A stretch of DNA of 47,098 nucleotides. Source: Candidatus Gastranaerophilales bacterium. GTDB lineage: Bacteria > Cyanobacteriota > Vampirovibrionia > Gastranaerophilales > Gastranaerophilaceae. Made by a program: the position numbers and the translations under genes. Shown here piece after piece: positions 34,469-43,461 of this stretch (positions within the stretch are counted from its first letter, which is position 1; the number at the start of each line of letters is the position of its first letter). The notes below the pieces were generated by a model. It was not told where the DNA came from. It did no database searches and was given only the letters and a program-made list of their open reading frames with translations. The stretch spans positions 1-47,098 of the forward strand of contig CALURV010000019.1 in NCBI GenBank assembly GCA_944323285.1, in the 5' to 3' direction.

Positions 34469-35266
34469 TTAATTAGGCATTAGCATCATATTTGACATCA
34501 TCATTGTTTGTATCATTTCGGGTGTCATTTGAGTATTATTACCATTTGTTGTTTGATAATAATTCATTAAATTGTTATTTTGACCCTTATTGTTTGTTGT
34601 TTCAAGAATCATAGCAAGATTTTTTATTTCAGTATTCCTTTTTATATTTTCTATTTCATTTGCCATTTTATCAGGTGAATCAATACTTGCTTTATTTGCA
34701 TTGATTTCTAATTGTTTCATTTTTGCTTTTTCTTGCATAATAAAATCTTTTGCTGATGGGTGAATGTTATTATTATAATACCCATCTATAAGTCTTTCTA
34801 TTTCAATTTCATCTGCACTTCTTGTATCTTGATTTAATGATGCAAAATATTGATCTAAGAAATTAAGCGGGTCTGCTTTTAATTTATTAATTTCATCATA
34901 TGTAAAATCTTGATACTGGCATCTTGTTGGATTATCCATACATACTTTTGCTTGTATTGCATATGATGTAAGTTTAGGTACTGAATTTATTTGAACAACT
35001 CTATCAAATGCTTCGTGGGCTTCATTTTTCATTGCTATATTCATATATGAATTTCCCAAATAGTACCATGCTATAGCACTTGAAGGATCATTTTTTACAT
35101 ACATTCTTAAATCAGAAATGCAGCCAAGATAATTTTTATCTTTATATTTTGTAATTGCTTCTTTTATTATTCCAGTTCCTTCTGAACTGGTAAAGGCATT
35201 TGCAGTTTGAATGCAAAATGTTGTTATTACTGCTGTCATTATTAATACAATAAAAGTTTTCTTCAT
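34469..35266 (-). CDS. Exported TPR protein
   Basis: A 265-residue protein with a signal peptide (MKKTFIVLIMTAVITTFCIQTANA). Two TPR-like repeats follow (GIIKEAITKYKDKNYLGCISDLRMYVKNDP; SAIAWYYLGNSYMNIAMKNEAHEAFDRVV), then a helical, charged part and a C-terminal tail rich in Asn, Gln and Met (MMSNMMLMPN). Location is likely the periplasm or outer surface. It is first in a two-gene unit with the cytoplasmic TPR gene. The exact role is unknown. Confidence 0.75.
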   Translation of the reverse strand: MKKTFIVLIMTAVITTFCIQTANAFTSSEGTGIIKEAITKYKDKNYLGCISDLRMYVKNDPSSAIAWYYLGNSYMNIAMKNEAHEAFDRVVQINSVPKLTSYAIQAKVCMDNPTRCQYQDFTYDEINKLKADPLNFLDQYFASLNQDTRSADEIEIERLIDGYYNNNIHPSAKDFIMQEKAKMKQLEINANKASIDSPDKMANEIENIKRNTEIKNLAMILETTNNKGQNNNLMNYYQTTNGNNTQMTPEMIQTMMMSNMMLMPN

Positions 35267-35588
35267 TTTTGTATCCTCTTATATTGTTTTTTACTTAGTA
35301 AAAAACAAATTATTTATTATAGATTATATACCTATTTTTGTAAAAAGTTCCAGTTTTAAATATATTATAAAAATAATATTCCTTTAAAAAAATAAATTAA
35401 ACGTATGAATTTTTAATTAGAACAAAAAAATACATATTTTATAGGAATTTATATTTTTCTAGTCATTTACATGAATGATAATTTAAGAAAGTACTATATT
35501 AACATTTGTAACATGTGTATAATGTTATATGTATCTGTTGAGTAATATGTTATGGAAAATTCATAGTACAGATTTGTGCGGAGGAAAA
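35267..35588. other. Gene-free stretch, 322 bases
   Basis: Very AT-rich, lying between the divergent TPR and HTH genes. It must hold both promoters. A TATAAT at 35518-35523 is a likely -10 box for the HTH gene, and AACAT/ATGTT half-sites around it could be a self-operator. No hairpin, repeat copy or open frame of note is seen. Confidence 0.4.
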
Positions 35589-35819
35589 ATGAAGATAAAG
35601 TTAAAAGAAACAGTAAAGATAAAAAAAGGCTGGAGTTTATATAAATTAGCTAAAGTTTTAAATTTGCCGCAACAAACTGTATATTCTTGGGCAAGTGGTA
35701 GAACTCAGCCTTCTTATGAAAATATGGATAGACTATGTGAAACGTTAGGGTGCAGTATTGGTGATTTATTTGAGTCTGAACCTGTTCAACAAAAACTCGA
35801 TTTTGCTGTAAATCAGTAA
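35589..35819 (+). CDS. Small XRE/Cro-type HTH regulator
   Basis: A 76-residue protein. The start at 35589 is chosen because GGAGG lies five bases before it; a longer in-frame ATG at 35529 has none. The whole protein is a helix-turn-helix domain (WSLYKLAKVLNLPQQTVYSWASGRTQPSYENMDRLCETLGCSIGDLF) plus a short tail. It resembles stand-alone Cro/C1 regulators of the YdaS or Rv-type in Bacillota and Cyanobacteriota. It is convergent with tlyA, with two bases between. The target is unknown. Confidence 0.85.
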   Translation: MKIKLKETVKIKKGWSLYKLAKVLNLPQQTVYSWASGRTQPSYENMDRLCETLGCSIGDLFESEPVQQKLDFAVNQ

Positions 35820-35821
35820 AA

Positions 35822-36628
35822 TTAGGTATTTAAGTGTGCTTCATTAACTATTTCTTCAATATTTATTGAAGTAGTTTCTCCTTTATTAGATAAAAATATT
35901 AAATATTCAATATTCCCTTTTGGTCCTTTTATTGGTGAATATGTTAAACCTTTTATTATTAGGTTTAAAGATTTTGAATAATCAACAATGTTATTTATAA
36001 CCTCTATGTGAATGTCTTTTTCTTTTATTACCCCATTTTTACCTACTTGTTCTTTGCCTGCTTCAAATTGAGGTTTTATTAAAGATACAATTTCAAAGCA
36101 ATTATTATCAGCAAGTTTTATTATATTTGTAATAACTTTTTTTATTGAGATAAAAGATAAATCCATTGTAAGAAAATCTGCTTTTTCTTCATGCTCAGTA
36201 TAAATATCAGTAATATTGCAATTTTTAATATTTATTTTTTCTATAACTTTAACTTTTTCATTTGTTCTTAGTTTCCAAGCTATTTGACCATATCCTACAT
36301 CTACGCTGTATACTTTTTTTGCACCGTTTTGAATCATACAATCTGTAAAACCGCCGGTAGAAGCACCTGCATCAAGACAAATTCTATTATTAAGATTAAT
36401 ATGAAAGGTTTTAATTGCTTTATCTAATTTAAAACCGCCTCTTGATACAAATGGCATTGTTTTTATTTCAAAATCATTTTTTTCATTTATATCTATTTGA
36501 AATCCGGATTTTGTTATTACAATTCCGTTAACTTTAACATCTCCTGCCATTATAGCAGCTTGAGCTTTGCTTTTTGTTTCGAAATAGCCTTTATCTGTTA
36601 ATACTTTGTCTAATCTTTCTTTTGACAT
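35822..36628 (-). CDS. tlyA: TlyA-family rRNA 2'-O-methyltransferase
   Basis: A 268-residue protein with an N-terminal S4 RNA-binding domain (ERLDKVLTDKGYFETKSKAQAAIMAGDVKVNG) and an FtsJ-like Rossmann methyltransferase domain (CLDAGASTGGFTDCMIQNGAKKVYSVDVGYGQ; FLTMDLSFIS; LIKPQFEAG). TlyA methylates cytidines of 16S and 23S rRNA and sets capreomycin sensitivity in mycobacteria. It is often misnamed haemolysin. It overlaps the end of tatD by one base (TAATG), so the two are translationally coupled. Confidence 0.93.
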   Translation of the reverse strand: MSKERLDKVLTDKGYFETKSKAQAAIMAGDVKVNGIVITKSGFQIDINEKNDFEIKTMPFVSRGGFKLDKAIKTFHINLNNRICLDAGASTGGFTDCMIQNGAKKVYSVDVGYGQIAWKLRTNEKVKVIEKINIKNCNITDIYTEHEEKADFLTMDLSFISIKKVITNIIKLADNNCFEIVSLIKPQFEAGKEQVGKNGVIKEKDIHIEVINNIVDYSKSLNLIIKGLTYSPIKGPKGNIEYLIFLSNKGETTSINIEEIVNEAHLNT

Positions 36629-37383
36629 TAAAAATTAAATATCCTTTTTGCATTAACTGTAGTTTGTTTTTTTACTTCTTCAATTGTTATACCTTTTATT
36701 TCGGCAATTTTTTCGGCGATATATTTTAAATACTTAGGAGAATTTATTTTCCCTCTATATGGAACAGGAGCAAGATAAGGAGCATCTGTTTCAAGCAAAA
36801 TTTTTTCAAGAGGAATAATTTTAACGGTTTCTTGTAAATCTTTTGCATTTTTAAATGTTACAATACCTCCTACACCTATATAATAATCTTTTTTTATACA
36901 TTCTTTTGTAAAATCAACTGTCCCTGAAAAACAGTGCATTACTACTTCTTTTAATGTGTAGGTTTGCAGAATATCAAAAATATCTTCATGCGCATCTCTA
37001 TCATGAATTATTACGGGAAGTTTAAGTTTTTCTGCGATTTCAAGCTGTTTTCTTAGTATTATTTTTTGTTCTTTTTTTGAATCCGGTTCATAATAATAAT
37101 CCAGACCTATTTCTCCTATTGCTTTTATTTTTTCATTATCACAAAGATTATATATTTCTTTTTCAACTTCACTATTATACGTTTTATATTCTGAAGGATG
37201 CACCCCTATAGCACCATATAACATTTCGTATTTATCACAAAGATTTATAATATCTTCAAAATTTTTAGGTTCTACTGATGGAATAATAACTTTTTCTATT
37301 TCATTGTTTTTAAGATTTTCTAAAAAATCATTAAAATTTTTTTTATATTCATCAAAATTTATATGTGAATGAGTATCAATCAT
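36628..37383 (-). CDS. tatD: TatD-family metal-dependent deoxyribonuclease
   Basis: A 251-residue TIM-barrel hydrolase. Metal ligands are seen in IDTHSHINF, AIGEIGLDYYY, PVIIHDRDAHED, VVMHCFSGT and LLETDAPYLAP, the full TatD set. The family has 3'-5' DNase activity and is linked to DNA repair and D-Tyr-tRNA work. The expected length and intact motifs make the call firm. It is upstream of tlyA in a two-gene unit. Confidence 0.95.
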   Translation of the reverse strand: MIDTHSHINFDEYKKNFNDFLENLKNNEIEKVIIPSVEPKNFEDIINLCDKYEMLYGAIGVHPSEYKTYNSEVEKEIYNLCDNEKIKAIGEIGLDYYYEPDSKKEQKIILRKQLEIAEKLKLPVIIHDRDAHEDIFDILQTYTLKEVVMHCFSGTVDFTKECIKKDYYIGVGGIVTFKNAKDLQETVKIIPLEKILLETDAPYLAPVPYRGKINSPKYLKYIAEKIAEIKGITIEEVKKQTTVNAKRIFNF

Positions 37384-37521
37384 TTTATTTATTGCCTATT
37401 AATCATTTTTATTTTAATATAACTATTGTTATTTTTTTTCTAATGTAAAAAAGAATTAACAAAGTAACAAAAAATATATTTAGGTCTATTTAAATAATAG
37501 AAGTTTTTAAGAAAGAAAATC

Positions 37522-38229
37522 ATGACATTTACAGTAAAAGTTTTACCACAGCCACAAACAAAATCATATAATAACAAAAATAATAAAAAAAGAACACAAA
37601 TAGCATCTGTTGCAGGAAGTCTAGTAGGAATAGCAGGAGCTGTAGCAGGTGTTTATGCAATGGCAAAAAAAAGTAACCCTTCAATTACTTTAAAAAATTT
37701 AAATTATTCAGAAAAGGATGTTCTTTTGATTGGTGCAGGTTCTGTACTTGGCGGCTTGACAGGTGGTTATTTGGCTGATAAAAATAAAAAAAATAAAAAA
37801 GCAAAATTAAGGGAAGCTTCTCAACAATTCTTTGGTAATATTGCTTGTCCTGTGGGACTATTAGCTGTTGGTAATAAATTATTAGATAAAACAAAATTTA
37901 AATTACCTAAAATAAATTCTTCTTCTAAACCGGCTCAAATTGTTAATGCGGTTACATCTGTACTTCCTAAAGTGGTTGTTACAGTTGCTTCTTTAGTTGT
38001 TGGTATGGAATTGGGTAATAAAATTATGAACAATGTTAATAATAAAATCTTTAAAGAAGAAGTAAAACATGATGTTAAAGCTGAAGATTATCTTGTTCAT
38101 GCCGATGATATTTGTTTAACAGCTAATATGCTTTTAAAAGATGCCAGAAGTATTTCTGCTTTAACTTCAAAAGTTTTACCTTTAACATTTGTTTTGGCCG
38201 GTTCTAAAACTGGAATGCAAGAAGAATAA
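37522..38229 (+). CDS. Membrane protein with glycine-rich helices, unknown
   Basis: A 235-residue protein. A basic, asparagine-rich N-terminus (about 1-27) is followed by hydrophobic glycine/alanine-rich segments at ~28-47 (IASVAGSLVGIAGAVAGVYAM), ~68-85 (LLIGAGSVLGGLTGGYLA), ~105-120 and ~145-165 (VVVTVASLVVGMELG), with lysine-rich loops. It has a faint likeness in composition to the shared module of the two giant proteins, but I see no alignable motif. An AAGAAAG precedes the ATG. Convergent with hemW. Confidence 0.6.
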   Translation: MTFTVKVLPQPQTKSYNNKNNKKRTQIASVAGSLVGIAGAVAGVYAMAKKSNPSITLKNLNYSEKDVLLIGAGSVLGGLTGGYLADKNKKNKKAKLREASQQFFGNIACPVGLLAVGNKLLDKTKFKLPKINSSSKPAQIVNAVTSVLPKVVVTVASLVVGMELGNKIMNNVNNKIFKEEVKHDVKAEDYLVHADDICLTANMLLKDARSISALTSKVLPLTFVLAGSKTGMQEE

Positions 38230-38235
38230 CAAATA

Positions 38236-39324
38236 TTAGTTGATAAATTCTGACATTATTTCATTACTTAGAAGAAACCCTTCTTCTGTTAAAGAACATC
38301 TTTCTTTGTTTATTGATAATAGATTTATTTTTTTGTATTTATCAATAATCTTTTTATATTTTTCTTCAAAACTAATATTGTATTTTTTATTTATATATGG
38401 AATTTTTATTCCTTCTTTTAATCTTAAAGCAAGAAAAATTTCATTTTCCATGTTTTCTTGTTTGGTTAATTTATATTCTTCTTCTCTTTTTAATGGATTA
38501 TTTATGTATTCTTGAATAATTTTTGTATTTCTATATCTTTTATTCCCTTCAAAACCACTTGCATTTAGCCCAAAACCATAATAGTTTTTATTTTCCCAAT
38601 ATGCACAATTATGTTTTGATTTATATCCTTTTTTTGAAAAATTACTTATCTCATAGTGTTCAAATCCGTTTTTTTGTAAATACTTACAAATAGAAGAAAA
38701 CATTTCTGCCTGCATATCATCATCAGGAAGATTTTGGGGTAAGTTTTTATAAAAATATGAATTTTCTTCTATTTTTAATCCGTATAGAGAAATGTGCCGA
38801 ATATCGAGTTTAATTACTTTTTCTAAATCTTCTTTTAATAAATCAATATTTTGTTCAGGTAAGCCGTAAATAAGGTCTATGCTAATGTTTTTAAATCCGG
38901 CTTGTTTTATTATTTCAATAGCATTATATATTGCATCTTCTGTATGGTTTCTTCCAATGATTTTTAAGATATTGTTGTTGAAAGTTTGTATACCAAGAGA
39001 AATTCTATTGACTCCAAATTCTTTTAGCTTAATAAATTTATTTAATTCAACAGTTTCAGGATTAACTTCAATAGTAATTTCGGGATTTTTATAAAATTTA
39101 AAATGGCAAAGTATTTCTTCTATTTCATCAGCATCAAGTAAGGAGGGTGTTCCTCCTCCTAAATATAGAGTTTTTATAGGATTGTTATGATATCTTAATT
39201 TTATTTCATTTAAAAGCGATTTTATATATTGTTCTTTTATCTTTATATTTTTTCCTGAAACAAAAGAACAATATTTACATTTTCTTTGGCAAAAAGGGAT
39301 GTGAATATAAGCATTTTTTATCAT
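38236..39324 (-). CDS. hemW: Radical SAM protein HemW
   Basis: A 362-residue protein of the HemN/HemW family. The cluster motif CQRKCKYC lies at residues 12-19, and GGGTPSLLD and GLPEQNIDLLKEDL follow. The C-terminal HemW domain is present (AYWENKNYYGFGLNASGFEG). The CxxxCxxC without the extra cysteine (SF follows), and the lack of the HemN N-terminal extension, point to HemW, a heme chaperone rather than a coproporphyrinogen oxidase. Length is typical. Confidence 0.93.
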   Translation of the reverse strand: MIKNAYIHIPFCQRKCKYCSFVSGKNIKIKEQYIKSLLNEIKLRYHNNPIKTLYLGGGTPSLLDADEIEEILCHFKFYKNPEITIEVNPETVELNKFIKLKEFGVNRISLGIQTFNNNILKIIGRNHTEDAIYNAIEIIKQAGFKNISIDLIYGLPEQNIDLLKEDLEKVIKLDIRHISLYGLKIEENSYFYKNLPQNLPDDDMQAEMFSSICKYLQKNGFEHYEISNFSKKGYKSKHNCAYWENKNYYGFGLNASGFEGNKRYRNTKIIQEYINNPLKREEEYKLTKQENMENEIFLALRLKEGIKIPYINKKYNISFEEKYKKIIDKYKKINLLSINKERCSLTEEGFLLSNEIMSEFIN

Positions 39325-39352
39325 AATATATTAAATTATATCATTGATATTC

Positions 39353-39874
39353 TTAGAAGTGAGAACAATTCATTTTCATTATTTCTATACATTCTTTTTT
39401 GCTTAAAGTCTTAGTGATAAGTTTATTTGAATCAACTAAATATTTAATTTCATACTTATTGTCGCCAACTTGTTTTATCTGTCCTGCGTATAAGTATTTA
39501 TCAGATTTTAATTCATCTTCAGATATTGTTTTTACTGTTGGTTCATGTTTATATCCACCACTAAATGATGTAAATATAACATCATAAAAACCTGGCTGTT
39601 TAGACGGTTTAATTTCTGTACTTCCTGTATTAAGAACAGTAGGTCTAATTAATTTAGTTCCATCTGATAGTTCTGTTGCTTTATCATATTGAAGGTCAAA
39701 TTTTTCTTCTGGTGACATTTTTCTAATATTGGGGAAATATGTTCTTGCAAAAGATGATTTAAAGCTAGTTAATTTATTATTATTGTTTGTTTGGGGTGTT
39801 TCTTGTTCTTGTATAGAATTATTTCCTGAAATAAATTTTTTTAAATTGTTTGTTTGTATTTTGTTAACTTGCAT
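39353..39874 (-). CDS. Hypothetical protein with SFK-type N-terminus
   Basis: A 173-residue soluble protein. The first ~35 residues are polar and Asn/Gln-rich, ending in LTSFKS (35-40), a position and motif like the ISFKG of the HExxH protein at 508. The rest is mixed strand and helix (FYDVIFTSFSGGYKHEP; YLYAGQIKQVGDNKYEIKYLVD), perhaps a small beta domain. No signal peptide or known fold is seen. It stands alone between hemW and rimI. Confidence 0.6.
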   Translation of the reverse strand: MQVNKIQTNNLKKFISGNNSIQEQETPQTNNNNKLTSFKSSFARTYFPNIRKMSPEEKFDLQYDKATELSDGTKLIRPTVLNTGSTEIKPSKQPGFYDVIFTSFSGGYKHEPTVKTISEDELKSDKYLYAGQIKQVGDNKYEIKYLVDSNKLITKTLSKKECIEIMKMNCSHF

Positions 39875-39995
39875 AATTATTCCTTTTTTATATATAAACT
39901 TTGATTATTTTATATTAAAAAAAAATAGATAAATGAAATTACTATTAATTGAATCTTTATTATTAATTTGTTACAATTCAACAGGAGATATTTGA

Positions 39996-40520
39996 ATGCA
40001 ACAAGTTAGAATTACAAGAATGACAGCCGAAGATGTTGATGAGGTTTCTAAATTAGAACAAATTGTTCATCCTAATCATCATTGGTCTAAAAATTCTTTT
40101 TATAATGAAATAGCAAATAAACTTGCTTCATATTATTGTGTAAAAGACGAACAAAATAAGATATTAGCATATATTGGATTTTGGCAGATTATAGAAGAAG
40201 CACATATTACAACACTTGCTGTTCATCCTGATTATAGAAATTTACAATTAGCACAAATTCTACTTATAAAAATTATAGAAGATTGTTATGAGAATATGAT
40301 TAAATTTATTACACTTGAAGTGAGAGAAAGCAATATACCTGCAATTAAACTATATGAAAAATTTTTATTTACATCAATTGGAGTTAGAAAAAAATATTAT
40401 CAAGATAATGGAGAAAATGCTCTTATTATGTTTACGCAAAATATTTGGTATGATAAATTTAAAAATAATTTTGGGGAAATTAAAAATAATATTAAAAAGG
40501 TTATCGTAAATGATAAATAA
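39996..40520 (+). CDS. rimI: Ribosomal-protein-alanine N-acetyltransferase
   Basis: A 174-residue GNAT acetyltransferase. The acetyl-CoA loop lies in VHPDYRNLQLAQILLIKIIED (the R/Q-x-x-G/A signature is slightly altered), followed by LEVRESNIPAIKLYEKFLFTSIGVRKKYY, the highly conserved RimI C-terminal region. RimI acetylates the N-terminus of ribosomal protein bS18. The C-terminal ~25 residues extend past the core. The gene overlaps bioY by 11 bases. Confidence 0.88.
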   Translation: MQQVRITRMTAEDVDEVSKLEQIVHPNHHWSKNSFYNEIANKLASYYCVKDEQNKILAYIGFWQIIEEAHITTLAVHPDYRNLQLAQILLIKIIEDCYENMIKFITLEVRESNIPAIKLYEKFLFTSIGVRKKYYQDNGENALIMFTQNIWYDKFKNNFGEIKNNIKKVIVNDK

Positions 40521-41151
40521 GAGAGTAAAAGCAGAATTAAAAAAATTTAACAAAGAAAATTATCATATAAAATTTTGTCTTGGAACAATTGCATTAATTG
40601 TTGGTTGTATTGTTCTTCTTATAATAGCAACATTTACTCAAATAAAAATTAATTTTAATATTCCAGAACATTCTATTGGTAATTACTTAAAATTTGAATA
40701 TATACCTCAAATACCAATAGTATTATTTATTGCTGCAATATTAGGTGAGTGCTGGGGGTTAATTGCTATTCTTTTTTATGTAATTATGGGTTTAATTCCT
40801 ATATTCCCTATTTTTGCTCTTGGCGGAGGTATGCCTTACATATTTCAGTATAATTTTGGTTATATATTTTCATTTATTTTTGCATGTATTATTGTTGCAA
40901 AAGAATTGAAAGGAAAAGCTTCTTTTTTAAATATTATAAAAGCAGTATTTTACGGTGTTTTAATAATACACTTGATAGGTATAGTATATATGTCTATAAT
41001 TGCAATTTTAAGACATGACTCAATTGAATTTATTAAAAATTGGATTTATTATCAATCAATTTCAAAACTTTTATATGATATTGTTTTTGGGTTTATTGCA
41101 ATAATACTTGCAAAAGGAATTCGTAAATTATTATGGTTAATAATGGGATAA
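40510..41151 (+). CDS. bioY: BioY-type biotin transporter component
   Basis: A 213-residue membrane protein of six helices, longer at the N-terminus than many BioY. The signature FALGGGMPYIFQYNFGYIFSFIFA matches the conserved BioY GG..Y...Y..GY..G region that binds biotin, and ILGECWGLIAILFYVIMGLIPI precedes it. BioY is the substrate-binding subunit of ECF biotin transporters. No EcfA or EcfT genes are beside it, so it may use a shared energising module. The ATG overlaps the rimI end. Confidence 0.85.
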   Translation: MINKRVKAELKKFNKENYHIKFCLGTIALIVGCIVLLIIATFTQIKINFNIPEHSIGNYLKFEYIPQIPIVLFIAAILGECWGLIAILFYVIMGLIPIFPIFALGGGMPYIFQYNFGYIFSFIFACIIVAKELKGKASFLNIIKAVFYGVLIIHLIGIVYMSIIAILRHDSIEFIKNWIYYQSISKLLYDIVFGFIAIILAKGIRKLLWLIMG

Positions 41152-41153
41152 AT

Positions 41154-41420
41154 TTACAATCCTAGTGGGACTAAAATCCTATATATAAGAATATATTCAG
41201 TGAGTTGTAAAAAAATTAGTGCAACTAGTGGAGAGATATCAATCATTCCTATTGGCGGGATAATGGCTTTAAAAGGAGCCATTATTGTATTATATATTTT
41301 TATCAACGTTAATAGCGGTTCTTTTTTTGTATCAAAGATTGGTATCCAACTTAAAAGAACTACAACAATAATTATTAAATATATAATTTTAAAAATAATT
41401 GATAATAAATAAGAAATCAT
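41154..41420 (-). CDS. YggT-family membrane protein
   Basis: An 88-residue protein with two transmembrane helices (IIYLIIIVVVLLSWIPIF and PLVALIFLQLTEYILIYRI) around the family hallmark loop (YNTIMAPFKAIIPPIGMIDISPLVA). YggT proteins occur near division and ion-homeostasis genes in cyanobacteria and proteobacteria; in chloroplasts a homologue (YLMG/CCB3) affects nucleoids and cytochrome b6. It follows mtnP by 11 bases on the same strand and converges on bioY. Confidence 0.88.
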   Translation of the reverse strand: MISYLLSIIFKIIYLIIIVVVLLSWIPIFDTKKEPLLTLIKIYNTIMAPFKAIIPPIGMIDISPLVALIFLQLTEYILIYRILVPLGL

Positions 41421-41431
41421 AAAATACCCTT

Positions 41432-42241
41432 TTAAGATGTATGAGAAGTGTTATAACATTCACAATTATTTCTTTCAACAGGAATGTTTTCTATAATAGA
41501 GAGCAATAATTTTTTTAATCTGCTGATATTCGATTTGAATACTTTTGTAACTTCCTGATGAGTTACAGGCGGAACATCACCTACTAAACCTGCATCATAG
41601 TCTGTAATTAATGCAATTGTAAGTGGACACATATCAAGTTCTCTTACAAGATGTACTTCTGGATATTGGCTCATATTTATAACTTCCCAGCCTTGATTTG
41701 TGAAAAATTTAGATTCTGATTTTGTAGTAAATCTTGGTCCGTTAATAACAACAACAGTACCTGTTTCATGAACACAAATACCTTGTTTTTTGGCTTGCTC
41801 TATTGCAATTTTTCTTAATTCCGGACAATAAGGGTCAGCTGCACTTGGATGAACGCAAATTGGACCTTCAAAAAATGTATTTTTCCTTCCGTCAGTCCAA
41901 TCTACAAATTGATTACATATAACAAAATCACCTGGTTTAACATGTTTTTGTAAACTTCCTGCTGCACAAGGTGAAATTACTCTTGTTGCACCTAAAGATT
42001 TTAATGCCCATATGTTGGCTCTGTAATTAATTGTATGAGGTAAGAATCTATGATCTCTTCCATGCCTTGGAATAAAGGCAACATTATGCTCATAAATTTT
42101 ACCTATAGTAATTGGATCAGACGGTTTACCATATGGTGTATCTACAGTTATTTCTTCAAAAGGATTTCCTGATTCTTCAAAAAAACTGTAAAATCCGCTG
42201 CCACCTATTATACCTATGTTTACTTTTTTATCAGTGCTCAT
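41432..42241 (-). CDS. mtnP: 5'-methylthioadenosine phosphorylase
   Basis: A 269-residue nucleoside phosphorylase. Phosphate- and substrate-site parts are IGGSGFYSF, FIPRHGRDHRFLPHTINYRANIWALKSLG, SPCAAGSLQ, NGPRFTTKSE, and the NMSQYPEVHLVRELDMCPLTIALITDYDAG region with the aspartate typical of methylthioadenosine rather than purine nucleoside phosphorylases. It returns adenine and methylthioribose phosphate from polyamine or SAM use. With ahcY it makes this cell competent in SAM by-product salvage. Confidence 0.95.
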   Translation of the reverse strand: MSTDKKVNIGIIGGSGFYSFFEESGNPFEEITVDTPYGKPSDPITIGKIYEHNVAFIPRHGRDHRFLPHTINYRANIWALKSLGATRVISPCAAGSLQKHVKPGDFVICNQFVDWTDGRKNTFFEGPICVHPSAADPYCPELRKIAIEQAKKQGICVHETGTVVVINGPRFTTKSESKFFTNQGWEVINMSQYPEVHLVRELDMCPLTIALITDYDAGLVGDVPPVTHQEVTKVFKSNISRLKKLLLSIIENIPVERNNCECYNTSHTS

Positions 42242-42339
42242 TTTATCTCCTAAATCATTTAATTAATATAGTACTTTTATCATAGACAACTTAATTATAC
42301 AATATTGTTCAAATAAAATATAAAAATATAATAAAATTG

Positions 42340-42509
42340 TCCAAGAAAAAATTCCCGATAAGCTGAAAGTGTAAGTGAATTTTTTTTTACAAAATGAACC
42401 AAAAACTATTTTTTTGAGTGAGCTTGTCTAAGGTGAGCAGCGTTTTCAGAAGTTTAGTACTTTGTTCGCAAGGATGAAACGTCAACAAAGTGTGATTCTA
42501 TATTAAATA
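42340..42509 (+). repeat. Dispersed intergenic repeat, copy G (near full length)
   Basis: This is the best complete copy in the window. It begins TCCAAGAAAAAATTCCCGATAAG, has the first hairpin (left arm AAAAAATTC, right arm GTGAATTTTTTTT), CAAAAACTATTTTTTTGAG, and GTACTTTGTT...AACAAAGTGT as the second stem. The tail is ATTCTATATTAAATA. Relative to copy H it lacks about 15 bases around TATCCGTAGTGAAACG. It lies in the 361-base gap 42242-42602, which otherwise holds the partial copy at 42514 and the terminator at 42546. Confidence 0.9.
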
Positions 42510-42513
42510 AATA

Positions 42514-42530
42514 AGTATTTTGTTAGCAAG
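42514..42530 (+). repeat. Partial tandem copy of the repeat's second stem
   Basis: AGTATTTTGTTAGCAAG repeats, with one change, the AGTACTTTGTTAGCAAG of the second hairpin's left arm. It lies directly after copy G. Confidence 0.5.
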
Positions 42531-42545
42531 TCTATAATGCTAGAT

Positions 42546-42585
42546 AAAAAGAAGAACCGTATATTTATATACGGTTCTTCTTTTT
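42546..42585 (-). terminator. Strong terminator of the pseudopilin gene
   Basis: AAAAAGAAGAACCGTATA pairs perfectly over 18 bases with TATACGGTTCTTCTTTTT around a four-base loop. The T run on both strands would allow it to work in either direction. Confidence 0.92.
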
Positions 42586-42602
42586 ATTAAATTAATTGTT
42601 AT

Positions 42603-43208
42603 TTAATGCATTTTACCTTCAGAAACTTGAAGAGACATTTCAACAAGTCCATTTTCAAATTCATATTCTTCTGTATCAGGAGTATCTACTTTTCCATCAT
42701 ATCTTACTCTGATTTTTAAACCTAAATCATCATTGCTGTCTCTATTTCTTTTTGCTTGAATAACAGACATTTCTTTAGCCCCTAAGCCTCTATCAACATA
42801 TATTGTACGCGTCTCTTCACTTTCTGGGAAACTTCCTTCAAGTCCCCAAAATCTTATACCATCTGTTGTAATAAAATTTGGATTTGAATAAGAAGAATCA
42901 CCTGAAAGTTCAGAAGATGTACATCTTATTGCACCAGAAGTATTTAGAGCATCTGCTATTGCTTGGCAAAAAGCTTCAGGTTCTAAATTTTCATCTTTCC
43001 AATATGCTGAAGAATTTACAGCTGTACCATAGACATTTGAATCCATCGCATTAGAAAGTGCACTTTGCAAACTATATAATGCTTTTTTGTAAGTTATTCT
43101 ATCTTTATCGGGTTTAACATTATCAATAACAGGTATTAAAATTGCAGCTAAAACACCAATGATTGCTAACGTAACCAGGGCTTCTGAAAGAGTAAATGCT
43201 TTTTTCAT
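42603..43208 (-). CDS. Type IV pseudopilin-like secreted protein
   Basis: A 201-residue protein from the ATG at 43206-43208, chosen over a longer frame because AAGG lies just before it and the prepilin leader then starts correctly: MKKA then FTLSEALVTLAIIGVLAAILIP. The cut by prepilin peptidase would be after KKA, before FTLSE, which keeps the glutamate at position 5. The mature C-terminal domain has a cysteine pair (EAFCQAIADAL; IRCTSSEL) and a GLEGSFP/DGIRFWG pattern common in lineage-type pseudopilins. It is part of a type II/IV-like secretion or pilus system encoded elsewhere. Confidence 0.85.
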   Translation of the reverse strand: MKKAFTLSEALVTLAIIGVLAAILIPVIDNVKPDKDRITYKKALYSLQSALSNAMDSNVYGTAVNSSAYWKDENLEPEAFCQAIADALNTSGAIRCTSSELSGDSSYSNPNFITTDGIRFWGLEGSFPESEETRTIYVDRGLGAKEMSVIQAKRNRDSNDDLGLKIRVRYDGKVDTPDTEEYEFENGLVEMSLQVSEGKMH

Positions 43209-43461
43209 ATTATAATTATCCTTATACTCACATAATATTATATTATAATAATACCACATTTTTTCATTTTCAATTCATTTATATAAAAATATTCAAAAAA
43301 AGTTTACTCACATTTTTGGCTTAGTGTGAATTTTTTTCGGATAAATTTATCTATATTGCAAATTCTTTACATTTTTAAAGAAAAAAGAATAAACATTACT
43401 TGATATAAATTTTTTACTGATTATAATTCAATTAGCAAATCAAATTATAAAGGAAATAAAT

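Noticed and set aside
37522-38229. A third copy of the shared glycine-rich module of the giant proteins
   Set aside because: It is similar only in glycine/alanine content. None of the marker motifs (WDG.KNL, YKEGQK.CVD) is present.
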